Below are positions 17,736 through 26,419 of a DNA stretch of 64,000 nucleotides, in pieces. Positions within the stretch are counted from its first letter, which is position 1. Each line of letters opens with the position of its first letter. Below the pieces are notes generated by a model. That model saw only the letters and a program-made list of their open reading frames with translations, was not told the origin of the DNA and ran no database searches. The DNA is from GCA-2706205 sp964215955. Its GTDB lineage: Bacteria; Bdellovibrionota; Bacteriovoracia; Bacteriovoracales; Bacteriovoracaceae. Both the position numbers and the translations under genes were made by a program. The DNA lies in contig CAXPDR010000018.1 in assembly GCA_964215955.1 (NCBI GenBank), positions 62,001-126,000 of the forward strand, given 5' to 3'.

Positions 17736-18230
17736 CTAAGGACAGAAAGCAGTAGGGCAAATTGCAGTTGGTCCACAAATCACTGTTGGACAAGCTCCAG
17801 TTGGCGGAAAGCTATAAGCAAAAACTTCATCGTTACCTACAGAATCCAGAGAAACCATTCTCAAATTCCCAAATTCTAAAGAATCCAAATCTGGATTCAA
17901 ATCTGTGAGTTTTGCCATATCAATACTATCTGATACCTGGTCAGCTACCTCTTGAAATATTTTATATTCAATTAACTCTTCAAAAAAGACTTTTAGTTTT
18001 TCTTTATATTCCAAATAAGAGGACTTGAGTAATTGGCTCGCTACCAAGTTAAAAGTTTGAAGATCAAAAGCTTTTGGACCATTGATCATTACCACGAACA
18101 AACGCCCGATTATACCATCAATTGTGTAAACGTTCTCTTCATCTTCAAGAACGATAATAACGACTTTTCCCCCCTCATCCACATGAATAAGCTGTTCGTT
18201 CAATCGATATAAATTTTTAATTTCTTCCAT
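17736..18230 (-). CDS. Putative RiPP precursor: PqqD/RRE-like domain fused to a PTxxC-repeat core
   Basis: Residues 1-100 of this 164-aa protein resemble a PqqD-type RiPP recognition element: strands (KVVIIVLEDEENVYTID), then helices (GIIGRLFVVMIN, FNLVASQLL, LKVFFEELIEYKIFQEV). A linker with many Asp/Leu follows. The last 22 residues consist of PTGAC (143-147), PTVIC (148-152), Gly153, PTAIC (154-158), PTAFC (159-163) and Pro164. These four Thr-x-x-Cys units are spaced for methyllanthionine rings. Precursors normally lack a fused RRE, so this is unusual. A LanM-like gene lies 0.8 kb away and PAP2 follows directly. The function is inferred from composition and context. Confidence 0.65.
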   Translation of the reverse strand: MEEIKNLYRLNEQLIHVDEGGKVVIIVLEDEENVYTIDGIIGRLFVVMINGPKAFDLQTFNLVASQLLKSSYLEYKEKLKVFFEELIEYKIFQEVADQVSDSIDMAKLTDLNPDLDSLEFGNLRMVSLDSVGNDEVFAYSFPPTGACPTVICGPTAICPTAFCP

Positions 18231-18361
18231 TTTTTAGTTTTCCTATAAAATTCAAAAGTGAAAGGTAAGACGTAAGTAAAAAGTCTTAAACACCTCAGCA
18301 GATCTGTAACGCTGAGTCACATTTACTTGTCATTCTTACAGATTCGTAATAACTAATCAAG

Positions 18362-19435
18362 ATGAAACCTATTAATCAACCCAGTATACTTGTTAGTGTT
18401 ATCATCCCAACACTTAATTCCTCAAAAACTCTAGACTCAACCATAAAATCGCTCCAAAATCAGACATTTCCACTTGAATTATTAGAAATTATAGTTATAG
18501 ACAATGGATCTAGAGATAAAATAGCCGAAATATGTCACAATTACCCTAAAGTAAAATATTTTTATTATGACAAAAAAAAGTCGCCTGCATCTGCTAGAAA
18601 TTATGGTGCGAGCTTAAGTGTTGGAAAATATTTAGCATTTATCGACTCCGATGTTACTTTATCAAATAATTGGCTTCAATGCCTCACGGATAAACTCGAA
18701 AAATGCAATTTAATATCCGTAGCAACTGCACCAATTAAGCCAGAAGCCCTTAGGCTCCCAAAAACATTTTTAGACAAGTACAGACAAGCCTTATCGAAAT
18801 CTCAAAACTCTTCAAAGCCTAGATACTCTGTAAACGCAGGAGTCTATCTTAACACGGCATCGCTCCTGATCAGAAAAGATATTTTTCTAAAGTTTTATTT
18901 CTGTGAATCACTTAAGCGTTACGAGGATACATATCTCTCTTACCAACTTTTTCACTTTGGTGCTATCGTGTATTCAACTGATGAATGTCATTCAAAAGTT
19001 TATTATGACAAATCTATAGTAAATTATCTAGCCCGATCCTTTAAGAATGGTCAAAACTTTAACAGACTAAATAATCTAAAAAAAGGATGCAAAAGAGGAT
19101 TTACAACTCAGATTAGTAACTCATATTTCAGTTTTTCTGAATTTTTATTCAAAGTGTTTGAAATTTTAAATAAAATTTACTTCACTCTAGGCTTTCTGCT
19201 ATCGAAGAATGTACCTTTAAAAAAATATAAACAGTACTCTCCTAGTGAGAACGCAGTTTTTATCATATCAAATAGAAAAGTTGCTTTTCTCACTAAAAAT
19301 CATAATCTTTATTTACACAATAATAAAGTTTTCATTATAGATAGGATAAATCCAAGCCTCTATAGCTTTAAAGCTGAAAATATTATTCTCAATTCAAAAA
19401 GTATAATTATAAAGGAAAGTTTAGACCTTAATTAA
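18362..19435 (+). CDS. Family 2 glycosyltransferase
   Basis: The N-terminal half of this 357-aa protein is a GT-A domain. It has LVSVIIPTLNSSKTLDSTIKSL, the IIVIDNGSRD strand, PASARNYGA and the metal-binding AFIDSDVTLS (DxD-like). The C-terminal 120 residues are hydrophobic and unlike common GT2 tails. There is no clear membrane anchor, so it probably acts at the cytoplasmic face. It is divergent from the PTxxC precursor gene across a 131-nt gap. It may glycosylate a lipid or surface glycan; the acceptor cannot be read from sequence. Confidence 0.85.
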   Translation: MKPINQPSILVSVIIPTLNSSKTLDSTIKSLQNQTFPLELLEIIVIDNGSRDKIAEICHNYPKVKYFYYDKKKSPASARNYGASLSVGKYLAFIDSDVTLSNNWLQCLTDKLEKCNLISVATAPIKPEALRLPKTFLDKYRQALSKSQNSSKPRYSVNAGVYLNTASLLIRKDIFLKFYFCESLKRYEDTYLSYQLFHFGAIVYSTDECHSKVYYDKSIVNYLARSFKNGQNFNRLNNLKKGCKRGFTTQISNSYFSFSEFLFKVFEILNKIYFTLGFLLSKNVPLKKYKQYSPSENAVFIISNRKVAFLTKNHNLYLHNNKVFIIDRINPSLYSFKAENIILNSKSIIIKESLDLN

Positions 19436-19438
19436 AGC

Positions 19439-20062
19439 TCAATTTATATTGGCTTCACATCGATAAACATTTGTACATTTAATTTTTTTAAATCCTGTGA
19501 CTTTCATCTTTTTAGCTTTTTTGATTTTCGCAAGCAATTTTTTTGGTAATTTATTCATTTTAAGACTTTCTATTAAGTTCACAGTATAAGTATCAGACTT
19601 GACATATTTGAAAATCAAATTTGAAGTATTTGGAAGAACAAGAAACGAATAAAGAAGATTCTTCATCCTGTTCTTACCACCAACAAGGTTTAATTTTTTT
19701 TCCGATAAAAAGTCTACAGTAAATAAACTATTATTGTATTGATTATTTTTTTTATTAAATTCGTAATAAACCTTTTGCTCCAGAGAGTTTATAGGAGTAA
19801 CCTTTATCTTTTTTCTCACATAATCAATTGCATAAAAGTTATTTTTTGAGACTCTATACTCTCTAACGCCTTCATTAGATACATTTAGAATGAACTTTTC
19901 ACTTATTATAACACTATATTCCAAATTAATATTTCCTGACATCTTATATTTTATGATCAGGAACTTGTAGTGGCCCTTACTAGCAATGGTTTGCTTAGAG
20001 ATAAAAAACAAGAAGACTAATAAAATTACTCCAAATGCTTTAGATAATTTAACAAAATTCAT
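19439..20062 (-). CDS. Secreted protein of unknown function
   Basis: I do not recognise this 207-aa protein. It has a signal peptide (about residues 1-27, FGVILLVFLFFISKQTIA). A lysine- and asparagine-rich region follows with alternating hydrophobic residues, suggesting beta structure, and then a highly basic stretch (KLPKKLLAKIKKAKKMKVTGFKK interrupted by few acids). Two cysteines near the C-terminus (TNVYRC and KIKC) could form a disulfide. The ORF ends 4 nt from the GT2 gene in convergent orientation. A weak RBS (CGGAGTC) precedes the ATG. Confidence 0.6.
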   Translation of the reverse strand: MNFVKLSKAFGVILLVFLFFISKQTIASKGHYKFLIIKYKMSGNINLEYSVIISEKFILNVSNEGVREYRVSKNNFYAIDYVRKKIKVTPINSLEQKVYYEFNKKNNQYNNSLFTVDFLSEKKLNLVGGKNRMKNLLYSFLVLPNTSNLIFKYVKSDTYTVNLIESLKMNKLPKKLLAKIKKAKKMKVTGFKKIKCTNVYRCEANIN

Positions 20063-20182
20063 GAAGACTCCGAGATGTCTAAGCTTAAAATAACTTCAAA
20101 ATGTCAAAGACAAAGAAAATAAATAATCCCAACCATATAAATAACTATATCAAAACCATTAATTATTTAATATAAAATTATC

Positions 20183-20374
20183 ATGAAAGCTTTGTTTTGT
20201 ATTATTTTTTGTTCCATTGCAATTATTCTCCCATACAAGCTAAGAATTATTTTTTTAAAATTTTTATCTAGGACAATTCATTTTCCATTTATAATTTTTG
20301 GAAAATTAACAAGTTACATACTCAAAGAATTGGAAATTAAAAATCCTTACAATGACAAAGATCTTTATGACTAA
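20183..20374 (+). CDS. Small membrane protein, possibly SxtJ-like
   Basis: This 63-aa ORF has one or two hydrophobic helices (LFCIIFCSIAIILPY and FPFIIFGKLTSYIL) and ends NPYNDKDLYD. It overlaps the start of the PP-loop gene. Small SxtJ-type and DUF5989-type proteins often travel together with SGNH or carbamoyltransferase genes. A DUF5989-like gene follows two genes later, so this could be the SxtJ position. The sequence match itself is weak and there is no clear RBS. Confidence 0.4.
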   Translation: MKALFCIIFCSIAIILPYKLRIIFLKFLSRTIHFPFIIFGKLTSYILKELEIKNPYNDKDLYD

Positions 20375-21164
20375 AAAAACTGCTATTTTATACTCTGGAG
20401 GAACTGATTCTACCGCGACATGCGTTGCAGCAATCGAGAATGGAGTCTCCGAAATCCATCTCCTCACTTTCTATGAAAGCTTCACTGGAAGACCCAAATC
20501 AAAGAAGAACATAGATAAAATCACAAAGATTTATCCAAAAGTAAAAATTTACCACAAAATATTTAATATAGATCCAATTCTAAAAAATTTAATGTACGAA
20601 AATTATGTCAGAAACCTATTTAAATTTGGCTTCTTTAACCTTTGTAACCCCTTACAAAGCGCATTGTGTTGGCATATACTTGCTCAAGAGTATTGTAAGT
20701 TAAACAATATTAAATCACTACTTGATGGCATTACCAAAGAGCTACCACATCTGCCTAACCACACTAAAATATTTATTCAATTAATGAGAGAATGGCATAT
20801 TAAGCACAATATTATCTACACAAACCCTGTAATAGATTGGCCTACTTATTCAGAACAGACTTTACTGGATAGAATTATTGTCGGCCAGCATGGGTTCTTC
20901 TTGAATGAAAGAGAACAGAACATCAAAAGTACAGGAAAATTTTTATTTGATAAAGGAGTATTTATACATCCAAACCTAAAAGGATCTAAACCAGATAAAG
21001 ACATGCAACAAGAGTGCTACCCTTTTCTATTATTTAATATTTATCTATTCTGGTATTTTTATTACTTTAAAAACAAAGAAGATTATCCAAAACTCATTGA
21101 GCAATATACACTAGATAAACTAAATTATATCGAGAACAAATTAATGGCAAAGAGTTTTGTATGA
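20367..21164 (+). CDS. PP-loop ATPase domain protein
   Basis: This roughly 265-aa protein has the PP-loop signature near its start (AILYSGGTDSTATCVAAI). The motif is shared by QueC, TtcA, asparagine synthetase C-domains and related enzymes that adenylate a substrate. The rest contains NPLQSALCWHILAQEYC and a Phe/Tyr-rich C-terminus but no CxxC sulfur-transfer motif. It is therefore unlikely to be a tRNA thiolase. I start it at 20367, an ATG overlapping the previous stop; an in-frame ATG at 20352 is equally possible. It overlaps the next gene by 4 nt. Confidence 0.75.
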   Translation: MTKKTAILYSGGTDSTATCVAAIENGVSEIHLLTFYESFTGRPKSKKNIDKITKIYPKVKIYHKIFNIDPILKNLMYENYVRNLFKFGFFNLCNPLQSALCWHILAQEYCKLNNIKSLLDGITKELPHLPNHTKIFIQLMREWHIKHNIIYTNPVIDWPTYSEQTLLDRIIVGQHGFFLNEREQNIKSTGKFLFDKGVFIHPNLKGSKPDKDMQQECYPFLLFNIYLFWYFYYFKNKEDYPKLIEQYTLDKLNYIENKLMAKSFV

Positions 21165-21361
21165 GTAATAAATTATCGAAAAATGAAAAAAAATCAATCC
21201 CACGAACAATTCCTTCACTTCTTAAATTTTTACTTAAAGAAATAATCGCAAAAAAAAAATTTCACCTACTTATTGCTTGGTTTGTACTTCTCATCATTGG
21301 AATTTTTATAATTTTCATCAATAGTACTGTCATACTTCCGGCTATCTATATCGGTTTTTAG
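21161..21361 (+). CDS. DUF5989-like small membrane protein
   Basis: This 66-aa protein has a basic N-terminus, one transmembrane helix (LLIAWFVLLIIGIFIIF) and a C-terminal stretch ending STVILPAIYIGF. The layout of DUF5989 proteins is the same: basic segment, single helix, then a short tail ending in P-x-I-Y-x-x-F. It overlaps the PP-loop gene by 4 nt (ATGA). Its 3' 96 nt overlap, in antisense, the end of the SGNH gene. DUF5989 proteins are known by association with SGNH and carbamoyltransferase loci; their function is not established. Confidence 0.65.
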   Translation: MSNKLSKNEKKSIPRTIPSLLKFLLKEIIAKKKFHLLIAWFVLLIIGIFIIFINSTVILPAIYIGF

Positions 21362-22345
21362 GAAATTTAGAACTTTATCTGCCACAACCTTATTACCATT
21401 AATCGAAAAATGAACTGGATCAATAAAGTTTTTTTGACTCTTAACTAAGTCTGAGTGAATATCAATCATTTTTATCTTCATTTCTTTTAACGCATTTTTC
21501 AATTTTAAATTAAATTCATTTAATTCATTATTAATCCTATAGGGTTCATACAATTGAGCTTGTTGAAGATATTTTCGCGCCATATAACAATTATTGCTCT
21601 TAATTTCTTGATTCATTTTTTCATAAAAGGATTTAGATTTGTGAATATTTTCTTTACTTCTATACTTCGAATACAAATGTCCGGTGTTCAAAACTATAAG
21701 AATTGCACCTTGTTTTTGCGCTAATGATTTTAATGAGGATAAATAATTCAAATAACTTTGAAATGATAGCCTGGTGTTCCTAATGCTAATGGTTTCAGGA
21801 CAAGGATATAATTGATTAAAATTATTAATAGTATTTTCTATTAAAAAATATAATGAACTATAATGATAAAGACTCCGTTGGGAACTCTTCGGTATTTGAA
21901 AAGGAAAGTAGTCCAGTTCATTTACACCAAACGAAACTATTAAATACCTAATTTTCTTATCCTTCAGCCCTGTTTTGACGTAAAGTTTATACCCTTGCTC
22001 TATAGTGTAACCAATTTGAGAAGCATTTAAGAATTTCATGCCTGTTTTTTTTTCTATAATAGTGGAAAACATATTTTCATACCCAACACCCCATCCAACA
22101 GACGAGGAAGGACCAAGTAAAATAGCTTCCACTTTCTCATCCAACTTATAAAAAGAACGAAAACCTGCCTCATTTGTGTTAAACATATAATCATAAAAAC
22201 TCTTATCTGAATTAATCCTTTGCCTCCAATGAAAAGCATCATCATAGACTAATAATCTCTTTGCTTTTAGATATGGATTTTCATTATATTTTAAAAAAAG
22301 AAACGACAGCACCTCACAGAAAAAGATCAAAACTAATACAAACAT
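21266..22345 (-). CDS. Membrane-anchored SGNH-hydrolase-like protein
   Basis: This 359-aa protein has an N-terminal anchor (FVLVLIFFCEVLSFLFL). Its SGNH block I is LLGPSSSVGWGV with the nucleophile serine, block III is VSFGVNELDYF, and the terminal block is DPVHFSINGNKVVA (DxxH). The catalytic set is therefore complete. It is a close paralog of the protein at 40809-41840, sharing NASQIGYTIEQG/NASQIGFTIDQG and FGVNELDYFPF. Such proteins act on acyl or acetyl groups of glycans or lipids. Its 3' end overlaps the DUF5989-like gene on the other strand. Confidence 0.8.
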   Translation of the reverse strand: MFVLVLIFFCEVLSFLFLKYNENPYLKAKRLLVYDDAFHWRQRINSDKSFYDYMFNTNEAGFRSFYKLDEKVEAILLGPSSSVGWGVGYENMFSTIIEKKTGMKFLNASQIGYTIEQGYKLYVKTGLKDKKIRYLIVSFGVNELDYFPFQIPKSSQRSLYHYSSLYFLIENTINNFNQLYPCPETISIRNTRLSFQSYLNYLSSLKSLAQKQGAILIVLNTGHLYSKYRSKENIHKSKSFYEKMNQEIKSNNCYMARKYLQQAQLYEPYRINNELNEFNLKLKNALKEMKIKMIDIHSDLVKSQKNFIDPVHFSINGNKVVADKVLNFLKTDIDSRKYDSTIDENYKNSNDEKYKPSNK

Positions 22346-22422
22346 AAATGTTGAAAATACTCTTTTTATAATTTAACCGCCTTTTACTTGAGTATACAGC
22401 AAGCTAATGTATAATTTCAATT

Positions 22423-23619
22423 GTGAACGAATTCATGAAGACTTTTAAAGCGTGTGTATATATTTTTCTCTTTATCTTTCTAAATTTATTAATAATTGAA
22501 GCTTCTCTTCATATTCTAAACAAATTTAAAACTGATACTATCTTCAATAAAGAGCTACCCGCTTGGATAACGGAACGATTATGGTACGAGTTTTCCCATG
22601 GCAACTTAAATGATCCATTCACACCACCCTACAAAGTTTTTTCCAACTCAGACTGGAGAAGTCCAAAAAGACAAAAACAAATAGTAAACCATTATCTTAC
22701 AAATTACAGAGGAAAAAAACCAAACGAAACCTACAATTTTGCCATAGGTAAAAATTTTAAATACAGCCTCAGCTTTAATAGATATGGATTCAGAAAAAAT
22801 AGCAATCACATAATCTTACCAGACAATACAAAAGAAACAAAAAACATATTGGCATTAGGCGAGTATGCAACATTTGGTCTAGGAGTAGAAAATAGTAGCA
22901 CATACTCCTCTCAACTCGAAAATAGTCTCAACAATTATTACAAAAATAAAAAGTTCTCAGTGAGAAATGCTGGCAAATTAACAGCTTCTTCATCAGTAGG
23001 TTATTCGCTGCTAAATCACTACCTAAACAAGATCAAAGTAAACTATGTTATATGGGAGTTTGGCGCCATCGACAGCGTTTTATCTGATAAAGACGACTAT
23101 CTCCCAATACTTCTTTTATTTGGAACCAAAGAACTACACTTTAAAATCTCAAAGATTATTTATAAATATAGATCAATTCTTTTAAAGTCGCTGATCATAA
23201 AAGGGATATTTAATAACATTTACTACTCAAGCCACACCTCTGAATTAAGAAATAGAATTAACCAAAGAAATCAAAGTTTAAAAATTTTAAAGGAAGTGAA
23301 TAAAATCTGCCAAAAAAGAAAAATTCCACTTATCATCTTACACTCAGATTCAATCGAAAAACTATACAAAAAATCTTTCCTAGATTCTTTAAACCTACAC
23401 ACTGAACCAATATCATTTACTCAAATTTTTCAAAGCGATATAAAAGAAAAACAACTAGTTAACAAAAAACCTAAAAGCAACCTAAGCACATTATTACAAA
23501 CTTACAAAAACAAAATACATCCAAATGAGTTAGGTCACAAAACTATAGCCAATAAGATTTTTCAAGATATCAAACGATTAGAAATAATAAAAGAAAGAAA
23601 TCTGATTAATTCTAAATAG
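22423..23619 (+). CDS. SGNH-fold protein lacking the catalytic serine
   Basis: This 398-aa protein has an N-terminal membrane anchor (YIFLFIFLNLLIIEASLHIL). It shows the SGNH layout, but block I reads LGEYATFGLGV. The position occupied by serine in its relatives (LGPSSAVG, LGNSLTWG) is Tyr, and the final block KIHPNELGHKTIA lacks the Asp of DxxH. It is probably a non-catalytic family member or one with a different chemistry. It is divergent from the SGNH gene at 21266-22345 and is followed by the duplicated tRNA-Trp. Very high Asn/Lys content reflects AT-rich DNA. Confidence 0.7.
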   Translation: MNEFMKTFKACVYIFLFIFLNLLIIEASLHILNKFKTDTIFNKELPAWITERLWYEFSHGNLNDPFTPPYKVFSNSDWRSPKRQKQIVNHYLTNYRGKKPNETYNFAIGKNFKYSLSFNRYGFRKNSNHIILPDNTKETKNILALGEYATFGLGVENSSTYSSQLENSLNNYYKNKKFSVRNAGKLTASSSVGYSLLNHYLNKIKVNYVIWEFGAIDSVLSDKDDYLPILLLFGTKELHFKISKIIYKYRSILLKSLIIKGIFNNIYYSSHTSELRNRINQRNQSLKILKEVNKICQKRKIPLIILHSDSIEKLYKKSFLDSLNLHTEPISFTQIFQSDIKEKQLVNKKPKSNLSTLLQTYKNKIHPNELGHKTIANKIFQDIKRLEIIKERNLINSK

Positions 23620-23703
23620 TCTCAACAAAACATGTGAACGTTAATAACCAGAAACGAGAAAACCGAAGTTTAAAAACAATGAAGGAGTAGTTAAATTGAA
23701 AAG

Positions 23704-23780
23704 TGGCGGGTGCAGAGGGATTCGAACCCCCAACCTACTGATTTGGAATCAGCCGCTCTACCAATTGGAGCTATACACCC
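23704..23780 (-). tRNA. tRNA-Trp (CCA), second copy inside the island
   Basis: All 77 nt, including the encoded 3' CCA, are identical by eye to the tRNA-Trp at 47073-47149. The 7-bp acceptor stem, anticodon loop UUCCAAA and T-loop UUCGAAU are intact. It should be functional if transcribed. The tuf terminator copy directly upstream shows that it arose by duplicating the tuf 3' region, not just the tRNA. Confidence 0.93.
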
Positions 23781-23811
23781 TTAAAAGAAAGGACCGACAT
23801 GAAGTCGGCCC
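23781..23811 (-). terminator. Copy of the tuf intrinsic terminator
   Basis: On the minus strand GGGCCGAC, a TTCAT loop and GTCGGTCC form a GC-rich stem followed by TTTCTTTT. It is identical to the tuf terminator at 47150-47180. Here it ends the methyltransferase-like remnant instead of tuf. Confidence 0.85.
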
Positions 23812-23836
23812 TTATATAATTTTTATAAATTAAAAA

Positions 23837-24201
23837 TTATATAACTTCAGCAATTTTTTGAAAACTACCTAATTCCAGATAGATCACTCCCTTTTCAGTA
23901 ATTACTTTATCCACTTCATCCAGAATTCGATAAAGTAAACTTTTTTAAGTCCTGACCTTATCATTAATAAAGCCAAAATTCCTGTGCCTGTTCCAATATC
24001 CACTCCTACACTGAGGTTTTTAAACAAGTTGTTATCAGCTAACAACATTCGCATAGGTTTGTTCACTCGACCTGGTGAATATCCTAAACCACACGTGTCA
24101 AAATAATCAGATAGTTCTTTTATAAAAACACTTTTTGCAAAGGCTACACTTACTATTCCCAAGCATAAATTCAAGACTAAGACCTTATTTAGTAAGTTCA
24201 T
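23837..24201 (-). pseudogene. Remnant of a SAM-dependent methyltransferase (PrmC-like), deleted and frameshifted
   Basis: The first part (from 24201) reads YFDTCGLGYSPGRVNKPMRMLL, interrupted only by normal spacing, then the SAM-binding motif I (VGVDIGTGTGILALLMI) and KKVYFIE. The reading frame then stops at 23902. Another frame continues ILDEVDKVITEKGVIYLELG and ends at 23837, which resembles the C-terminal strand region of PrmC-type enzymes. The middle part with the NPPY motif is missing. The remnant's stop codon coincides with the tuf stop codon of the duplicated segment, so it was fused there by the duplication. Confidence 0.65.
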
Positions 24202-25545
24202 ATAATCCCATATATTTAGAATTCATCCCATTATCAAGTCTATAGTGAAACCCTTTTTTAAACCTTCCAAACGGATTTAACTGATAAAAATCTCTTCTTC
24301 TTTCTAGATGTTTTAATTTGTTCGAGTATAAATCATAACCTTCAAAGTCTGAATGAACACCCAAGGCATTCATTAAGGTACTAGGTAAATCTGATAATTC
24401 CCCAGGCACATTAATTTTCTTACCCATTTGTTGCCTAATTTTTTTCATTAAAAAAAGTGGATGATGCCTATCACCTAAGTCTCCGAGACTTCTCCCATGA
24501 TTTCGGCCATGGTCCGAATGGATTATAATAATCGAGGAGTCAAACCTATTAAGTTCTTTTAGTTTCAGTAAAAACTTTGAAATCATTTTCATCGAACATC
24601 GATAGCTTTCACTGTAATTTGTATAATTAATCAAAGGTCCATGGTTACAGTTCTCATCCAGTAAATATGGAAAATGAGGGGATGTTAGGTATATAAGATT
24701 GTATCTTCCGGTATTTGATAGTTCTGATTCATACTTTATAAATTCTTCAAAGCCATATTTCTCAGAGTAGATAACATAAGGATATAAGAATTGGTTTAAA
24801 AAGCTTCCCCTATAAAAAGGAATATACTTCTTTCTAAACAACTGAAGGAGGACAAATGTATTATTTAACTCACGGTAACGATAAACATCCACATCATAAT
24901 CATAGTCCTCAAATCTAAATTTTTGATGAGTTTTTATAATATCAGGTAGATTTCCAATCTTTAACGTCTCATATCCTAATTTTTTTAATTGAGATATAAG
25001 ATTATCACCATTAACAAAAGAGGTTCGTAGTTTATTAGTTACACTATCTCCATCCAATAAGTATTGTGACGTAAAAGTTGAGTAAGCTGACCCCATACTA
25101 AAGGAATAATTTGTTATTACATTCGTGAAGTTATCGAACTCCTCAAAAGGGTTAATTAGATTTTTGCTCTTTAATCTTTCAAACTCAACAAAAGATGCCT
25201 CATCAATCAAAAAATGATATATATTTGACAATCCCTTTTCCTCCGAGAGGGTAAGAGAAGGTCTTTTATAAAGGGGTTTATCGCTAATTTCCTCAAAAAT
25301 ACTCAGCCTGGTAAAATTATAAGTATTTAAAACTAGGTACATAGAAGAAACCAAGATAAAAAATGATTTCAAACGTAAAAATGCCTTATTAAAGATGGGG
25401 TAAATATCACAGATAAAACTAAGTACCACTTACCATAAGTAAAGTGACTAACACTGGACACGAGTAATAGGTTTAGAATTGGTGCAACCCAAAGGATTTG
25501 TACTGGAAATAAAATAAATAGTGTTTTATAAAAAAAGTTTAGCAC
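24185..25545 (-). pseudogene. Sulfatase/alkaline-phosphatase-superfamily membrane enzyme, frameshifted near the N-terminus
   Basis: The long frame (GTG 25429 to 24185, 414 codons) carries a sulfatase-like domain. It has NYSFSMGSAYSTFTS near the expected nucleophile, IIIIHSDHGRNHG (metal-binding Asp-His) and HHPLFLMKK. The usual N-terminal membrane helices are absent from that frame. They appear in a second frame from GTG 25545 (TLFILFPVQILWVAPILN, YLVLSVIFTPSLIRHFYV), which stops near 25372. The shift probably lies around 25380-25430. The N-terminal frame begins directly after the stop of the upstream nucleotidyltransferase. Similar intact proteins transfer phosphoglycerol or phosphoethanolamine groups. 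Confidence 0.65.
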
Positions 25546-26361
25546 TTAACCCAAGATCCTTTTCATTAGAATCTTACTAAGTAAACGTAAAATTATAAAT
25601 CTTAATCTAAATTGATCAAAGAATGTTAATTTTTCTTTCTCATCAAATAAAGACGTTGCATAGAGTTTCTCAAGCCAACGAAACTCCTCATTTTGTATTA
25701 TTCCTTTTCCATGTAAAAAAAGTAAACCTTTAGGGACAGTTTGATTAACAACTAAATGTTCATCCCATAAATAATTAAACTTAGATATTTGTTGGAAAAA
25801 AAACTTATGTTTAATTCTTGGATTAAAAAATATCCTGAAGAAACCTTCGGCAATCAATATCTCTGTTACAAAACTAGAAAGAACTGCTTTCTCAAGCAGT
25901 TCTTGATTACTCTTCAGAAGTTTTAGATTTCCACAGAGGAGTCGTTGATTTCTCATCGTATCCAGAAATATTATATCTCTAACAGATCTCTTTTTATTAA
26001 AACTTGAAAAAAATAAGCGCCACTCACTCATAGTCTTTGAACAATCTTTACTATCTATTCCCATGCCCCCCGTGCATACTGGAATTTTATTAAGATCAAA
26101 TATAGATATACATTTCATTCTTATACTTTCTTGTTTTTCAAATGGAGTACTATCACTAAAAATTAGAACACTGTCCCTGTCCGAATTTCTTGTCATTTCA
26201 CTTCGAGCAAAACTTCCAAGTAACACCAAAGCAAACACCTGTTGCTCGTCCTGTTTAAAAGTTGATTTAAATTTCTCCTGCAAATCAGTAAATCTCCGGT
26301 CCGAGGAGTTCCTTCGCACCGAGCCAAGCACCTGAAATTCAGTGCTCTTAAATTGATTCAT
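25546..26361 (-). CDS. DUF294-type nucleotidyltransferase-like protein
   Basis: This 271-aa protein carries the Pol-beta-type nucleotidyltransferase signature ALVLLGSFARSEMTRNSDRDSVLIF (Gly-Ser, then two Asp). It also carries GGMGIDSKDCSKTMSEWRLFFSS, which matches the second conserved block of DUF294 proteins related to GlnD. The usual upstream CBS or cyclic-nucleotide domain is absent, so it is a stand-alone catalytic domain plus helical tail. It precedes the frameshifted sulfatase with an end-to-start junction (TAAGTG). Such DUF294 proteins are presumed signalling enzymes; the target is unknown. Confidence 0.7.
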   Translation of the reverse strand: MNQFKSTEFQVLGSVRRNSSDRRFTDLQEKFKSTFKQDEQQVFALVLLGSFARSEMTRNSDRDSVLIFSDSTPFEKQESIRMKCISIFDLNKIPVCTGGMGIDSKDCSKTMSEWRLFFSSFNKKRSVRDIIFLDTMRNQRLLCGNLKLLKSNQELLEKAVLSSFVTEILIAEGFFRIFFNPRIKHKFFFQQISKFNYLWDEHLVVNQTVPKGLLFLHGKGIIQNEEFRWLEKLYATSLFDEKEKLTFFDQFRLRFIILRLLSKILMKRILG

Positions 26362-26419
26362 GACTAATCACCAAATGTGCTATCCTATATATACTAAGAC
26401 TAGTTTAATGGAGATTCAT

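Larger units (their letters stand above)
23704..23840. repeat. Direct repeat of the tuf terminator plus tRNA-Trp (copy of 47073-47209)
   Basis: About 137 nt match 47073-47209 in the same orientation, with only a small difference in the TATTA/TTATA run after the terminator. Homology stops at the tuf stop codon. The two copies flank about 23.3 kb, so homologous recombination between them could delete or duplicate that segment. Confidence 0.9.
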
